From Actinokineospora enzanensis DSM 44649 (GTDB lineage: Bacteria > Actinomycetota > Actinomycetes > Mycobacteriales > Pseudonocardiaceae): a stretch of DNA of 64,000 nucleotides. The position numbers were made by a program, and so were the translations under genes. Below the pieces are notes generated by a model. That model had not been told where the DNA came from and searched no databases. It worked only from the letters and a program-made list of their open reading frames with translations. Positions 44,350 to 53,218 of this stretch are shown here, piece by piece; within the stretch, counting starts at the first letter, position 1, and each line of letters begins with the position of its first letter. The DNA is taken from positions 62,001 through 126,000 of the forward strand of contig NZ_KB894404.1 of assembly GCF_000374445.1 (NCBI RefSeq), in the 5' to 3' direction.

Positions 44350-44413
44350 TGGACAGGGCGGGAACCGCTCGGTAATTTGCTGGGCGGTGCGGCGGCTAAG
44401 CGCTTGCTTAGCC
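44350..44413 (+). promoter_or_regulatory. promoter and TetR-type operator of the acyl-CoA operon
   Basis: TGGACA (44350-44355), 17 bp, TAATTT (44373-44378). About 15 bp downstream lies the palindrome GGCTAAGCGCTTGCTTAGCC (44394-44413), with perfect 8-bp arms around GCTT. The TetR encoded as last gene of the operon is the likely ligand-released repressor. Confidence 0.65.
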
Positions 44414-44450
44414 AACCGGCCCAACGGATTCGGCCCACGGGAGGAACGGC

Positions 44451-45203
44451 ATGACCCAGCGCGTCGCCATCGTCACCGGAGCGGCCAGGGGGATCGGCGC
44501 GGCGATCGCCCGGCGGCTGGGCGCCGACGGGTTCGCCGTCGCGGTGCTCGACCTCACCGCCGAGTCCGGGGCCGACACGGTCGCCGCGATCACCGACGCG
44601 GGCGGCCGGGCGGCCGCCGTCGGGGCGGACGTGAGCGACGCCGGACAGGTGGAGGCGGCGGTCGCGGCGGTCGCCGAGAAGCTGGGGCCGCCGGTCGTGC
44701 TGGTGAACAACGCGGGCATCCTGCGCGACAACCTGCTGTTCAAGATGACCGACGACGACTGGGACTCGGTCATCGGCGTGCACCTGCGCGGCGCGTTCCT
44801 GATGACCCGCGCGGTGCAGCGCTTCCAGACCGAGCAGGGCTACGGCCGCATCGTCACGCTGTCCAGCACCTCCGCGCTGGGCAACCGCGGACAGGTCAAC
44901 TACGCCACCGCCAAGGCCGGGCTGCAGGGCTTCACCAAGACCGTCGCCATCGAGCTGGGCAAGTTCGGCGTCACCGCGAACGCCATCGCGCCCGGTTTCA
45001 TCGAGACCGAGATGACCGCCGCCACCGCCGCCCGGATGAAGATGGCGTTCGAGGACTTCAAGGCCGGTGCGGCGGCGGCGATCCCGGTGCGCCGTATCGG
45101 GCAGCCCGAGGACGTGGCCGCTGTCGCGTCCTTCCTGGCGAGCGAGGAGGCCGGGTTCGTGTCCGGTCAGGTGATCTATGTGGCGGGCGGGCCGCAGGAC
45201 TAG
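44451..45203 (+). CDS. SDR 3-oxoacyl-ACP reductase-like (FabG family)
   Basis: A 250-residue short-chain dehydrogenase: TGAARGIG (NAD(P)-binding), NNAG, catalytic Ser in SSTSALGN and YATAK. It would reduce or oxidise a beta-hydroxy/keto acyl thioester. It is the first gene of a run with maoC, two acyl-CoA dehydrogenases and tetR, so a beta-oxidation-like role fits better than fatty-acid synthesis. Start ATG 44451 behind GGGAGGAA. Confidence 0.88.
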   Translation: MTQRVAIVTGAARGIGAAIARRLGADGFAVAVLDLTAESGADTVAAITDAGGRAAAVGADVSDAGQVEAAVAAVAEKLGPPVVLVNNAGILRDNLLFKMTDDDWDSVIGVHLRGAFLMTRAVQRFQTEQGYGRIVTLSSTSALGNRGQVNYATAKAGLQGFTKTVAIELGKFGVTANAIAPGFIETEMTAATAARMKMAFEDFKAGAAAAIPVRRIGQPEDVAAVASFLASEEAGFVSGQVIYVAGGPQD

Positions 45204-45258
45204 GGCGGGTGGGTGGATTGGGCACAGGCGGGTGGGTGGGTGGATTGGGCACAGGCGG
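45204..45258 (+). repeat. short tandem duplication between fabG-like and maoC genes
   Basis: The unit GCGGGTGGGTGGATTGGGCA plus CAG occurs twice in a row directly after the fabG-like stop; the second copy has one extra GGGT. It is non-coding and looks like slippage. Confidence 0.6.
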
Positions 45259-45277
45259 GCGAATGAGGGGGCGGGCT

Positions 45278-45748
45278 ATGCGTGTGTTCGACGGGACGTC
45301 CGCGTTGGCGGCGGCGGTCGGTGAGCACCTCGGCCACAGCGACTGGTTGGAGATCACCCAGGAGCGCGTCCAGGCCTTCGCCGACGCCACCGGCGACCAC
45401 CAGTGGATCCACCTGGACGCCGAGCGCGCCGCGCGCGGACCGTTCGGCGCCACGGTCGCGCACGGTTACCTCACACTGTCGCTGATCCCCTTGCTGGGCC
45501 GGGAGATCTACCGGTTCGAGGGAGTCGCCATGGGTGTGAACTACGGGCTCAACAAGGTCCGGTTCCCCGGCGTGGTCAGGGTCGGCGCCCGGATCCGGCT
45601 CGGCGCGCAGCTGCACGCGGCCACCGAGGTCGCCCAGGGTGTGCGGGTGGTGATCGGCTACACCGTCGAGATCGAGGGCTCGGACAAGCCGGGTTGCGTG
45701 GCCGAGTCGGTGCTGTTGCTGGTGCCCCGGAAGGAGGAGGCGGCGTGA
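45278..45748 (+). CDS. MaoC-family enoyl-CoA hydratase
   Basis: A 156-residue hot-dog-fold hydratase. ITQERVQAFADATGDHQWIHLD contains the Asp/His catalytic pair of R-specific hydratases, and GPFGATVAHGYLTLSLIP is the family signature. It hydrates trans-2-enoyl-CoA thioesters. The ATG at 45278 has GAGGGGG upstream. Its TGA overlaps the GTG of the next acyl-CoA dehydrogenase, so the two are coupled. Confidence 0.9.
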   Translation: MRVFDGTSALAAAVGEHLGHSDWLEITQERVQAFADATGDHQWIHLDAERAARGPFGATVAHGYLTLSLIPLLGREIYRFEGVAMGVNYGLNKVRFPGVVRVGARIRLGAQLHAATEVAQGVRVVIGYTVEIEGSDKPGCVAESVLLLVPRKEEAA

Positions 45749-46917
45749 GCGAACTCCGCGAGCGGGTCGCGGCCCTGCTGGCCGAGCACGACCCGGCCAC
45801 CACCGAGCGCCCGGACTTCCTGCGCGCCCGGTTCGACGCCGGGCTGGCCTGGGTGCACTTCCCGGTCGGCCTCGGCGGCCTGGGCCTGCCCCGCGCCGAA
45901 CAGTCCCTTGTGGACGAACTGCTGGCCGCGGCAGGCGCGCCGGACAACAACCCGCGCCGGATCGGCATCGGGCTGGGCATGGCCGCACCGACGATCCTGG
46001 CGCACGGCACCGACGCGCAGCGGGCCAGGTTCCTCCGTCCGCTGTGGACCGGCGAGGAGCCGTGGTGCCAGCTGTTCAGCGAGCCGGGCGCGGGATCCGA
46101 CCTCGCCGCGCTGGCCACCCGCGCGCGCCGGGACGGCGACGACTGGGTGGTCACCGGGCAGAAGGTGTGGACCTCCAGCGCGCACAACGCCCGCTGGGCC
46201 ATCCTGATCGCCCGCACCGACCCGGACCTGCCCAAGCACGCGGGCCTCACCTACTTCGTCTGCGACATGACCGCGCCCGGCGTGGACGTGCGGCCGCTGC
46301 GCCAGCTCACCGGCGAGGCCGAGTTCAACGAGGTGTTCCTCACCGACGTGCGGATCCCGGACACCGACCGGCTCGGCGACATCGGCGACGGCTGGCGGGT
46401 CGCGCGCACCACCCTGATGAACGAGCGCGTGGCCATCGGCGGCAGGCCGATCCCACGCGAGGGCGGCATGATCGGCTTGGTCGCCCGGACCTGGCGCGAA
46501 CGCCCCGAGCTGCGCACAGCCGAGGCGCACGACCGGCTGCTGGCGTTGTGGGTCGAGTCCGAGGCACTGCGGCTGGCCGGGCTCCGGCTGCGGCAGGAAC
46601 TGGCGGCAGGCTCGCCCGGCCCGGAGGGTTCGGCGATGAAGCTCGCCTTCGCCCGGCTCGCGCAGCAGGCGTCCGCGCTGGAGGTGGAGCTGCTGGCCGA
46701 GGACGGGCTGCGTTACGACGACTGGACCGCGCGTCGCCCGGAGATGGTCGACTACCTCGGTCGCGAGCCGGGCTACCGCTACCTGCGGGCGAAGGGCAAC
46801 TCCATCGAGGGCGGCACCTCGGAGATCCTGCGCACCATCATCGCCGAGCGGATCCTGGGCCTGCCCGTGGAACCCCGGGTGGACAAGGACGTGCCCTGGA
46901 AGGACCTGCCGCGATGA
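45745..46917 (+). CDS. acyl-CoA dehydrogenase, larger partner
   Basis: A 390-residue flavoprotein. FSEPGAGSDLA and GQKVWTSSAHNARW bind FAD and substrate, and KGNSIEGGTSEILRTIIAERILGLP is the C-terminal signature. It starts at a GTG overlapping the maoC stop, and its stop overlaps a second, shorter ACAD. Such adjacent unequal pairs form alpha2beta2 heterotetramers in actinobacterial sterol side-chain degradation (the FadE28/FadE29 type), and this pair may do the same. The substrate cannot be named. Confidence 0.88.
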   Translation: MSELRERVAALLAEHDPATTERPDFLRARFDAGLAWVHFPVGLGGLGLPRAEQSLVDELLAAAGAPDNNPRRIGIGLGMAAPTILAHGTDAQRARFLRPLWTGEEPWCQLFSEPGAGSDLAALATRARRDGDDWVVTGQKVWTSSAHNARWAILIARTDPDLPKHAGLTYFVCDMTAPGVDVRPLRQLTGEAEFNEVFLTDVRIPDTDRLGDIGDGWRVARTTLMNERVAIGGRPIPREGGMIGLVARTWRERPELRTAEAHDRLLALWVESEALRLAGLRLRQELAAGSPGPEGSAMKLAFARLAQQASALEVELLAEDGLRYDDWTARRPEMVDYLGREPGYRYLRAKGNSIEGGTSEILRTIIAERILGLPVEPRVDKDVPWKDLPR

Positions 46918-47978
46918 CCGACCCGAACCTGCGCTACACCGACATCGAGGACGACCTGCGGGCCAGCGTGCGCGACCTGCTCGCCGACCGCGCCGCCCCG
47001 GAGTCCACGCTCGCCCGGTTCGAGGCGGGCGAGCACGACCTCGACCTCTGGCGCGCGTTGGCGGAGCTCGGCGCCACCACGCTGCACCTGCCGGAGGAGC
47101 TGGGCGGGCAGGGCGCGTCCTATCGGGAGACCGCCGTCGTCGCCGAGGAACTGGGCGCGGCCGTCGCGCCGGTGCCGTTCCTGGGCAGCGCGGTGCTCGC
47201 CTCCGCCGCCCTGTGGCACCTCGCCGACGACGATGACGCGCGGGCCCTGCTGTCCGATGGCGGCGCGGTCGCCGTCCTGGCCGTCCCACTGTCCACTTGG
47301 GACTCCACGGCCGAGCTGCGAGTGGACGGTGGCGTGGTCGGCACGGTCCGTAGTGTCGCCGACGCGGCCGCCGCCGACGTCCTCGTGGTCCCCGCCGACG
47401 GCGCCCTGCACCTGGTGGACGCCCGCGCGGCGCGGATCACCCCGGTGCTCGCGCTCGACCAGACCCGCCCGCTCGCCGATGTCGAGTTCACCGGCGCGCC
47501 CGGCACCCAGGTCGCGGGCTCGGGCCCCGACGCCGTGCGGGCCGCGCTGCTGGCCGGGGCCGGGATCCTCGCCGCCGAACAGGTCGGGCTCGCGCAACGC
47601 TGCCTGGACATCACCGTCGACTACCTCAGGCAGCGCCACCAGTTCGGCCGCCCGGTCGGCTCGTTTCAGGCGCTCAAGCACCGGCTCGCCGACCTGTGGC
47701 AGCGGATCGTGCTGGCCCGGGCCGCCGCCCGCGCCGCCGCCGACGCGCTGACCACCGGTGTCGACGTCCCGGTGTCGGTCTCGGTGGCGCAGTCGCTGTG
47801 CGCGGCGGTCGCGGTGCAGGCGGCCGAGGAGTGCGTGCAGCTGCACGGCGGTATCGGCATGACCTGGGAGCACCCGGCGCACCTGTACCTCAAGCGGGCC
47901 AAGGCGTCGGAGATCGCGCTCGGCACGCCCGGCAGGCACCGGGCCGCCCTGGCCCCGCTGGTGGACCTGCCCGGATGA
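46914..47978 (+). CDS. acyl-CoA dehydrogenase, smaller partner
   Basis: A 354-residue ACAD-fold protein with a shortened middle domain. It lacks the EPGxGSD motif of its partner but keeps RQRHQFGRPVGSFQALKHRLAD and QLHGGIGMTWEHPAHLYLKRA. Complementary motif retention fits a heteromeric enzyme in which each subunit supplies part of the FAD sites. The ATG overlaps the preceding stop (ATGA), and its own stop overlaps the tetR start in the same way. Confidence 0.86.
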   Translation: MTDPNLRYTDIEDDLRASVRDLLADRAAPESTLARFEAGEHDLDLWRALAELGATTLHLPEELGGQGASYRETAVVAEELGAAVAPVPFLGSAVLASAALWHLADDDDARALLSDGGAVAVLAVPLSTWDSTAELRVDGGVVGTVRSVADAAAADVLVVPADGALHLVDARAARITPVLALDQTRPLADVEFTGAPGTQVAGSGPDAVRAALLAGAGILAAEQVGLAQRCLDITVDYLRQRHQFGRPVGSFQALKHRLADLWQRIVLARAAARAAADALTTGVDVPVSVSVAQSLCAAVAVQAAEECVQLHGGIGMTWEHPAHLYLKRAKASEIALGTPGRHRAALAPLVDLPG

Positions 47979-48673
47979 CCGGCCGCGACGGCGACCATCA
48001 GCCGGGTCCGGCCGCGGACCTGACGGATGAGCAGGCGGCCGGGCAGACCTCGGAGCTGCTGCCGGAGCTGGCCCCCGAGGTGCGGCCGGAGGCGGCGCGC
48101 AGGCTGATGGCCGCCGCCGTGGACGCCTTCGCCGAGCGCGGGTTCCACGCCACCACCACCCGCGACATCGCCACCGCCGCCGGGATGAGCCCGGCCGCGC
48201 TGTACGTGCACTTCCCGTCCAAGGCGGCGGTGCTGGCCGCGATCAGCCGCAGTGGGCACGAGCACGCGCTGGACCTGGTCGCCACGGCTGCCGCGGGGCA
48301 CGGGGACCCGGCGGCGCGGATGTCCGCGCTGGTGGCCGAGTTCGTGGCCTGGCATGCCACCCGGCACCGGGTCGCCCGGGTGGTGCAGTACGAGCTGACC
48401 GCGCTGCCCGAGGCCGACCACACGGCCGTGGCGTCGCTGCGGCGGCGGACCGAGGCCGTGGTGCGCGAGCTGATCGAGGAGGGCGTGCGCGCCGGGGTGT
48501 TCCGGGTGCCCGACGTCCGCACCGCCGCTCGCGCGGTGATGTCGCTGAGCGTGGACGTGGTGCGCTGGTACCGCAGCGGCGGCAAGCCGGAACCGGCGGA
48601 GCTGGGCGCGCGTTATGCCCAGCTGGTCATCGCGATGCTCGGGGTCCCGATCGAGAATGACTTAGAAACATAG
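47975..48673 (+). CDS. TetR family transcriptional regulator
   Basis: A 232-residue regulator. After a polar N-terminal extension of about 35 residues comes the HTH RRLMAAAVDAFAERGFHATTTRDIATAAGMSPAALYVHFPSKAAVLAAI. The C-terminal helical domain would bind an acyl-CoA or related ligand. As last gene of the coupled fabG-maoC-fadE-fadE operon it is likely autoregulated through the palindrome at 44394-44413. Confidence 0.9.
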   Translation: MTGRDGDHQPGPAADLTDEQAAGQTSELLPELAPEVRPEAARRLMAAAVDAFAERGFHATTTRDIATAAGMSPAALYVHFPSKAAVLAAISRSGHEHALDLVATAAAGHGDPAARMSALVAEFVAWHATRHRVARVVQYELTALPEADHTAVASLRRRTEAVVRELIEEGVRAGVFRVPDVRTAARAVMSLSVDVVRWYRSGGKPEPAELGARYAQLVIAMLGVPIENDLET

Positions 48674-48743
48674 GATGATCGGGCTGTGTGATGATCAAGG
48701 CGACCGGGATGACGTACCCCGGCCCGGCGCGTACGGTGGGGGC

Positions 48744-48917
48744 ATGACCGCGTTCGGTGAGCTGTTCCCCGGCCCCAAGCTCCGCAAGGAGAGCGCCGAG
48801 GACGCCGGGACCGGGCAGGAACCCCTGGTCAGCCGGTTCGACCTGGACGCCGGTGTGCTCTATGTGGAGCGCAGGTCCGACGAAAGGGAACCCGGGTCCG
48901 AATCCGATCCGGAATAG
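48744..48917 (+). CDS. small acidic protein (possibly DUF6191-like)
   Basis: A 57-residue acidic protein: MTAFGELFPGPKLRKESAED at the start, and SRFDLDAGVLYVERR followed by an Asp/Glu/Ser tail. The N-terminal ELF-PG pattern and the DLDAG-hydrophobic strand resemble the DUF6191 group of actinobacterial small proteins, but this is from memory and tentative. It stands alone between tetR and the MMPL gene; GGTGGGGG lies just before the ATG. Confidence 0.55.
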   Translation: MTAFGELFPGPKLRKESAEDAGTGQEPLVSRFDLDAGVLYVERRSDEREPGSESDPE

Positions 48918-49028
48918 TCACGCCCGATTCCCGAAACACATCGGCTAGGTGCCGCGACAATCGGGAAACGGGTGACCAGGGTGACCCCGGACACCCCTAG
49001 GGGATTCTCCGAGGGACAAGATCCGGGA

Positions 49029-49042
49029 CGAATCCCGATTCG
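49029..49042. promoter_or_regulatory. palindrome in the MMPL promoter region
   Basis: CGAATC-CC-GATTCG is a perfect 6-bp-arm palindrome about 70 bp before the MMPL start. CCCCTAGGGG at 48994-49003 is a second. The 192-bp region holds no gene. Operator function is inference. Confidence 0.35.
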
Positions 49043-49109
49043 CCGGTCCACTCCGCGCTGACAGGCTCACCCCCGACAAACGAGTCCGTTTCACGGGGGA
49101 GAGCCAACA

Positions 49110-51302
49110 ATGTCCAGGCCTATGGTCACCGTGCGGGTCGCCAGGTGGAGTGCCGAGCACCCCTGGCGCGCCATCGGTGCGTGGATCGTGTTCGTGGCGC
49201 TGTGCATCGGTATCGGCGGGGCGGTGGGGACCAAGTCGGCCGATTTCGACGACGACGCCAAGGGGGAGATGGCCGTCTACCAGAAGATGGTGGACGACGC
49301 GGGCTTCAAGCGGCCCGCCACCGAGAACGTCCTGATCACCGCCCGGGCGGGCGCGCTGGACCAGGGTGTGGCCGCGACCGTCGCGGGCGAGGTGCGGCAG
49401 CGGATGTCCGGGCTCAAGGAGGTCGGCGAGGTCAGCGCGCCGATGCCCTCGCCCAAGGGCACCGCCACGCTGGTCAGCGTCGACATGGCGGGTGACCCGG
49501 AGACCGCGGACGAGCGCCTGCAACCGTTGCTCGACGCCACCGCCGCGGTCCAGGCCGCGCACCCCGACCTGCGGGTGGAACAGGTCGGCGGGGAGTCGCT
49601 GAGCAAGGCGCTGTCCGCGACGCTCGGCGACGACTTCAGCAAGGCCGAGCTGATCAGCCTGCCGGTCACGCTGATCATCATGCTGGTCGCGTTCGGCGCC
49701 GTCATCGCCGCGGGCATCCCGGTGCTGCTGGCCCTTTCCGCGGTGGGCAGCGCGATCGGCCTGTCCTCGCTGGTGTCGCAGCTGCTGCCCGCATCGGACA
49801 ACACCAGCAGCATGATCCTGCTGATCGGCATGGCCGTCGGCGTCGACTACTCGCTGTTCTACGTGCGTCGTGAACGCGAGGAACGCGCCAAGGGGCGCAC
49901 GCACCTGGACGCGGTGGAGATCGCCGCCGCCACCTCCGGACACGCCATCGTGGTCTCCGGCATCGCGGTCGTGGTCGCCATGGCGGGCATGTTCATCGCC
50001 GACAACCTGATCTTCTCCTCGATGGCCGTCGGCGCCATCCTGGTCGTGCTGGTCGCGGTCATCGGCTCCATCACCGTGCTGCCCGCGATGCTGGCCAAGC
50101 TCGGCCGCTGGGTGGACAAGCCGCGGGTCCCGCTGGTGTGGCGGCTCACCGCCCGCTCGCAGGGCGAGCCCCGCGTGTGGAAGGCCGTGCTGCGGCCCTC
50201 GCTGCGCCGCCCCGGCGCCACCCTGCTGGTCTCCGGCCTGGCCCTGATCGCCCTGGCCATCCCGGCGTTCAGCATGAACCTGAACTCCCCGGGCACCGCG
50301 GACCTGCCGCGCAGCATCCCGATCATGCAGTCCTACGACCGGATGACCGAGGCGTTCCCGAGCACCGGCGCGGTGCACGCGATCGGTGTGCGCGCCCCGG
50401 CCGACAAGGTCACCCAGACCGAGGCCGCGGTGGCCGCGCTGGAAGACCGGATCAAGGCCGACCCGGCGTTCGCGCACGAGCGGCAGCCGGAGGTGAACCG
50501 GTCGCCGGACGGCCGCGTCTTCCTGATCGGCGCGCCCATCCCGGTGCCCGCCACGAGCCCGGAGGCGGACGCGTCGCTGACCTGGCTGCGCACGGTCGCG
50601 CTGCCGCAGACGATCGGCACGGTGGCGGGGGCGGAGTTCGCCGTCAGCGGGCAGACCGCGGGGGAGAACGACTTCATCGACCAGATGACCACCTCGCTGC
50701 CCTGGGTGATCACCATCGTGCTGGTGCTGACGTTCCTGATCATGACCTGGACGTTCCGCGCGCCGATCATCGCGCTGTCGTCCATCGCGCTGAACATGCT
50801 CTCCGCGGGGGCCGCCTATGGCGTGCTGGTGCTGGTGTTCCAGAACCACTGGGCGGAGGGGCTGCTCGGGTTCACCTCCACCGGCGGCATCGTCGCCTGG
50901 CTGCCGCTGATGCTGTTCGTGGTGCTGTTCGGGCTCTCCATGGACTACCACGTGTTCGTCGTCAGCCGGATCCGCGAGGCCCGGCAGGGTGGCCTGGACA
51001 ACCGGGCCGCGGTGGCCCGCGGCATCACCTCCTCCGCGGGCGTGGTGACCAGCGCGGCGATCGTGATGGTGGGCGTGTTCTCCATCTTCGGCACGCTCAG
51101 CACGATCGACATGAAGCAGATGGGCGTCGGCCTGGCGACCGCGATCCTGCTGGACGCCACGATCATCCGCGCGGTCGTGCTGCCCTCGCTGATGGCGGTG
51201 CTGGGCGAGCGCAACTGGTGGACGCCGCGCTTCCTGCGCCGCCGCGACGAGGACGTGCCCTCGGCGGCGGAGGAGACCCGGGTGCTGGAGCCGATCCACT
51301 GA
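49110..51302 (+). CDS. MMPL family RND-type transporter
   Basis: A 730-residue inner-membrane exporter with about 12 helices in two halves, each helix 1 followed by a large extracytoplasmic domain. Motifs include VGVDYSLFYVRREREERAKG (helix 4-5 GVDY) and LFGLSMDYHVFVVSRIREAR in the second half (SMDY), the Asp-Tyr pairs of the proton relay. MMPL proteins export lipids, siderophores or small molecules. The substrate is unknown and no biosynthetic partner is adjacent. Monocistronic, with a strong terminator downstream. Confidence 0.93.
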   Translation: MSRPMVTVRVARWSAEHPWRAIGAWIVFVALCIGIGGAVGTKSADFDDDAKGEMAVYQKMVDDAGFKRPATENVLITARAGALDQGVAATVAGEVRQRMSGLKEVGEVSAPMPSPKGTATLVSVDMAGDPETADERLQPLLDATAAVQAAHPDLRVEQVGGESLSKALSATLGDDFSKAELISLPVTLIIMLVAFGAVIAAGIPVLLALSAVGSAIGLSSLVSQLLPASDNTSSMILLIGMAVGVDYSLFYVRREREERAKGRTHLDAVEIAAATSGHAIVVSGIAVVVAMAGMFIADNLIFSSMAVGAILVVLVAVIGSITVLPAMLAKLGRWVDKPRVPLVWRLTARSQGEPRVWKAVLRPSLRRPGATLLVSGLALIALAIPAFSMNLNSPGTADLPRSIPIMQSYDRMTEAFPSTGAVHAIGVRAPADKVTQTEAAVAALEDRIKADPAFAHERQPEVNRSPDGRVFLIGAPIPVPATSPEADASLTWLRTVALPQTIGTVAGAEFAVSGQTAGENDFIDQMTTSLPWVITIVLVLTFLIMTWTFRAPIIALSSIALNMLSAGAAYGVLVLVFQNHWAEGLLGFTSTGGIVAWLPLMLFVVLFGLSMDYHVFVVSRIREARQGGLDNRAAVARGITSSAGVVTSAAIVMVGVFSIFGTLSTIDMKQMGVGLATAILLDATIIRAVVLPSLMAVLGERNWWTPRFLRRRDEDVPSAAEETRVLEPIH

Positions 51303-51373
51303 GGCCCTGCCGGGTGCCGAGACGCCGACCGTGAGGTCCACTGTGGTCGTCCGATGAGGACCGACCGCGAGTA

Positions 51374-51414
51374 CGGCGAAGGCCCCGACCCATCCCGGGT
51401 CGGGGCCTTCGCCG
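51374..51414. terminator. bidirectional terminator
   Basis: An 18-bp perfect stem (CGGCGAAGGCCCCGACCC with its complement) around ATCCC lies between the convergent MMPL and glsB-like genes. Confidence 0.88.
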
Positions 51415-51435
51415 TCTGCCTGCTTGGCCTGCCTT

Positions 51436-51711
51436 TTAACGGTGCACGTGGCGGCGACCGTAGTAGCCGGACACCAGCGACACGCCGATCGCGGCGAGCG
51501 CCACCTGGAACACGATCTCGATCCAGTCCACGCCCGCGGTGTTCCCGACGCCGACCGCGTTCGCCAGCGCCGTCCCCAGGAACGCCGCGACGATACCGAC
51601 CGCGATGGTCAGCCAGATCGGGATCGACTGCCTGCCGGGAACCACCAGGCGCCCCAGGGCGCCGATGATCAGACCGATGATCAACGCGGTCAGGATGCCG
51701 GAGATGGCCAT
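51436..51711 (-). CDS. GlsB/YeaQ/YmgE family stress-response membrane protein
   Basis: A 91-residue protein with three hydrophobic helices: ISGILTALIIGLIIGALGRLV, PIWLTIAVGIVAAFLGTALANAVG and IVFQVALAAIGVSLVSGYYG. The glycine-rich LIIGALGRLVVPGRQ is the transglycosylase-associated (GlsB/YeaQ) signature. Family members are induced by general stress; the molecular role is unknown. AGGAGAGGAC precedes the ATG at 51711. Confidence 0.92.
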   Translation of the reverse strand: MAISGILTALIIGLIIGALGRLVVPGRQSIPIWLTIAVGIVAAFLGTALANAVGVGNTAGVDWIEIVFQVALAAIGVSLVSGYYGRRHVHR

Positions 51712-52011
51712 GTCCTCTCCTCGTGCTCGGGGTGGGCGATGGGGCTGCCCTGTCGTTGTCGAACCTGTCCGAGAAGTACCCCGGGACAGGTGATGTCACT
51801 CGCGAGGAGTTTCACGTTTCGCCGCGGGAGCGCCGTTCGGGCAGGTGGCGGTGGGGAAAATCGTTCCGAACCCGGCCCGGTGGCGGGACGTTCGGACGGG
51901 ACGATCGGACCGTACGGTCACAGTAGGGCCGACAGACCCGGCAGGACGTCACACGAACGGGGCAAAGCCGGTGGCTCGGCGCGGGTGTGGGTGAGGGCGC
52001 AGACTGGGGGA
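51712..52011. other. divergent promoter region
   Basis: This 300-bp gap lies between the divergent glsB-like and phosphoribosyltransferase genes. It holds a perfect 12-bp palindrome, GACCGTACGGTC (51908-51919), preceded by two GGGACG repeats (51895 and 51909-upstream area). These may be operators. No gene is supported. Confidence 0.35.
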
Positions 52012-52674
52012 GTGCGCTATGCCGACCGGGTCGACGCGGGCCGGGTGCTGGCCGCGCGGTTGGTACAACAGCGCCCGGTCCGCCCGGTGGTGTTGGGTCT
52101 GCCGCGCGGCGGGGTGCCGGTCGCCGCCGAGGTCGCCCGCGCGCTGGCCGCCGAGTTGGACGTGGTGCTGGTCGGCAAGGTCGGCGCGCCGGACTCGCCG
52201 GAGCTGGCGGTGGGCGCGGTGGGCGAGGGCGGGGTGGAGGTGCGCGCGGAGCACGTGCTGGCCATGCTGCGACTGTCCTGGTCGGACCTGGCGGACACGG
52301 TCGCCAGGGTGCGTGCCGAGGTGGCCGCGCGGGCCGGGCGGCTGCGCGGCGGGCGGCCACCGCGGGAGCTGACCGGGCGCACCGCCATCGTGGTGGACGA
52401 CGGCGTGGCCACCGGCGCCACGATCGAGGCCGCGGTGCGGATCGTGCGCGGTCTCGGTGCCGAGCGGGTGGTGCTGGCCGTGCCGGTGGCGCCCGCGGCG
52501 GTGGTGCGGCGGCTGTGCGAGATCGCCGACGAGGTGGTCTGCCCCACGGCCCCGGCGGAGTTCACCTCCGTGGGCCAGTGGTACCGGGACTTCACCCAGG
52601 TGTCGGAGTCCCGGGTACGCGAGCTGTTGGGCGACCGGCAAGGAGATGAGGCCACCGGCCAGGTGTCGTTCTGA
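52012..52674 (+). CDS. phosphoribosyltransferase family protein
   Basis: A 220-residue type I phosphoribosyltransferase-fold protein: RVDAGRVLAARL, VVLGLPRGGVPVAAEVA, VGKVGAP and the PRPP loop AIVVDDGVATGAT. Similar stand-alone proteins occur beside stress genes in actinomycetes; the base acceptor is unknown. The GTG at 52012 fits the family start VRYADRVDAG, but a GTG about nine codons upstream is possible. Confidence 0.85.
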   Translation: MRYADRVDAGRVLAARLVQQRPVRPVVLGLPRGGVPVAAEVARALAAELDVVLVGKVGAPDSPELAVGAVGEGGVEVRAEHVLAMLRLSWSDLADTVARVRAEVAARAGRLRGGRPPRELTGRTAIVVDDGVATGATIEAAVRIVRGLGAERVVLAVPVAPAAVVRRLCEIADEVVCPTAPAEFTSVGQWYRDFTQVSESRVRELLGDRQGDEATGQVSF

Positions 52675-52676
52675 CA

Positions 52677-52714
52677 TATGGCGTCGGGCCAATGGTCGCG
52701 GCTTTCCCGCCATA
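52677..52714. terminator. hairpin between convergent genes
   Basis: TATGGCG (52677-52683) pairs with CGCCATA (52708-52714), with partial inner pairing of GGGCC and TTTCCC. It sits between convergent genes. Confidence 0.45.
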
Positions 52715-52737
52715 GGGCCGTTTCCGGACTGTGACCG

Positions 52738-53100
52738 TCACTCCACCCGGACGCGGGCGTCGCCGCCCGCCGGGCCGAGCAGCTCCAGGATGCGCCGCAT
52801 CGACTCCGGCGGGTTGCGCAGCACCAGCGCGCTCGTGCCGGGCAGCGTGCCCGCCGCGCGCAGCAGCGTGATCACACCGGACACGTCGATGAAGTCCAGC
52901 TCGCCGAGGTCCAAGTGGACATCCCCGGTGGCCCGACCGCACAGCACCAGCAGCAGTTCCTCGAAGTCCGGGCGGGTGCGCAGGTCGGCGTGCCCGCTGA
53001 GCCGGGTGGGCCCGCCCGGCCGGGCCTGCGGGGCGGGGAGCTGGGCGTCGGACACGCTCGGCGCGGTCGACGGTGTCTGGTCAGCGATCGCCGCCACCAC
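52738..53100 (-). CDS. STAS domain protein (anti-sigma antagonist-like)
   Basis: About 120 residues forming one STAS domain: TRLSGHADLRTRPDFEELLLVL, then DVHLDLGELDFIDVSGVITLLRAA, where the Ser of IDVSG is the usual phosphorylation site, then SALVLRNPPESMRRILELLG. It would act in a partner-switching cascade controlling a sigma factor or another regulator. No anti-sigma kinase is adjacent. The start is uncertain; GTG codons at 53100 and 53097 are nearest to the domain. Confidence 0.75.
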   Translation of the reverse strand: MVAAIADQTPSTAPSVSDAQLPAPQARPGGPTRLSGHADLRTRPDFEELLLVLCGRATGDVHLDLGELDFIDVSGVITLLRAAGTLPGTSALVLRNPPESMRRILELLGPAGGDARVRVE

Positions 53101-53218
53101 CTTCGGTACGCCGGGATGGGCTCGCGTCCTCGTGCACGGCCAGCCCTCCCAGCGGCGTCGGAACCGAGTGGACGGCAGCCTACGCGGGCCCGACGCCGCT
53201 GTCCCAGGTACAAAGACC

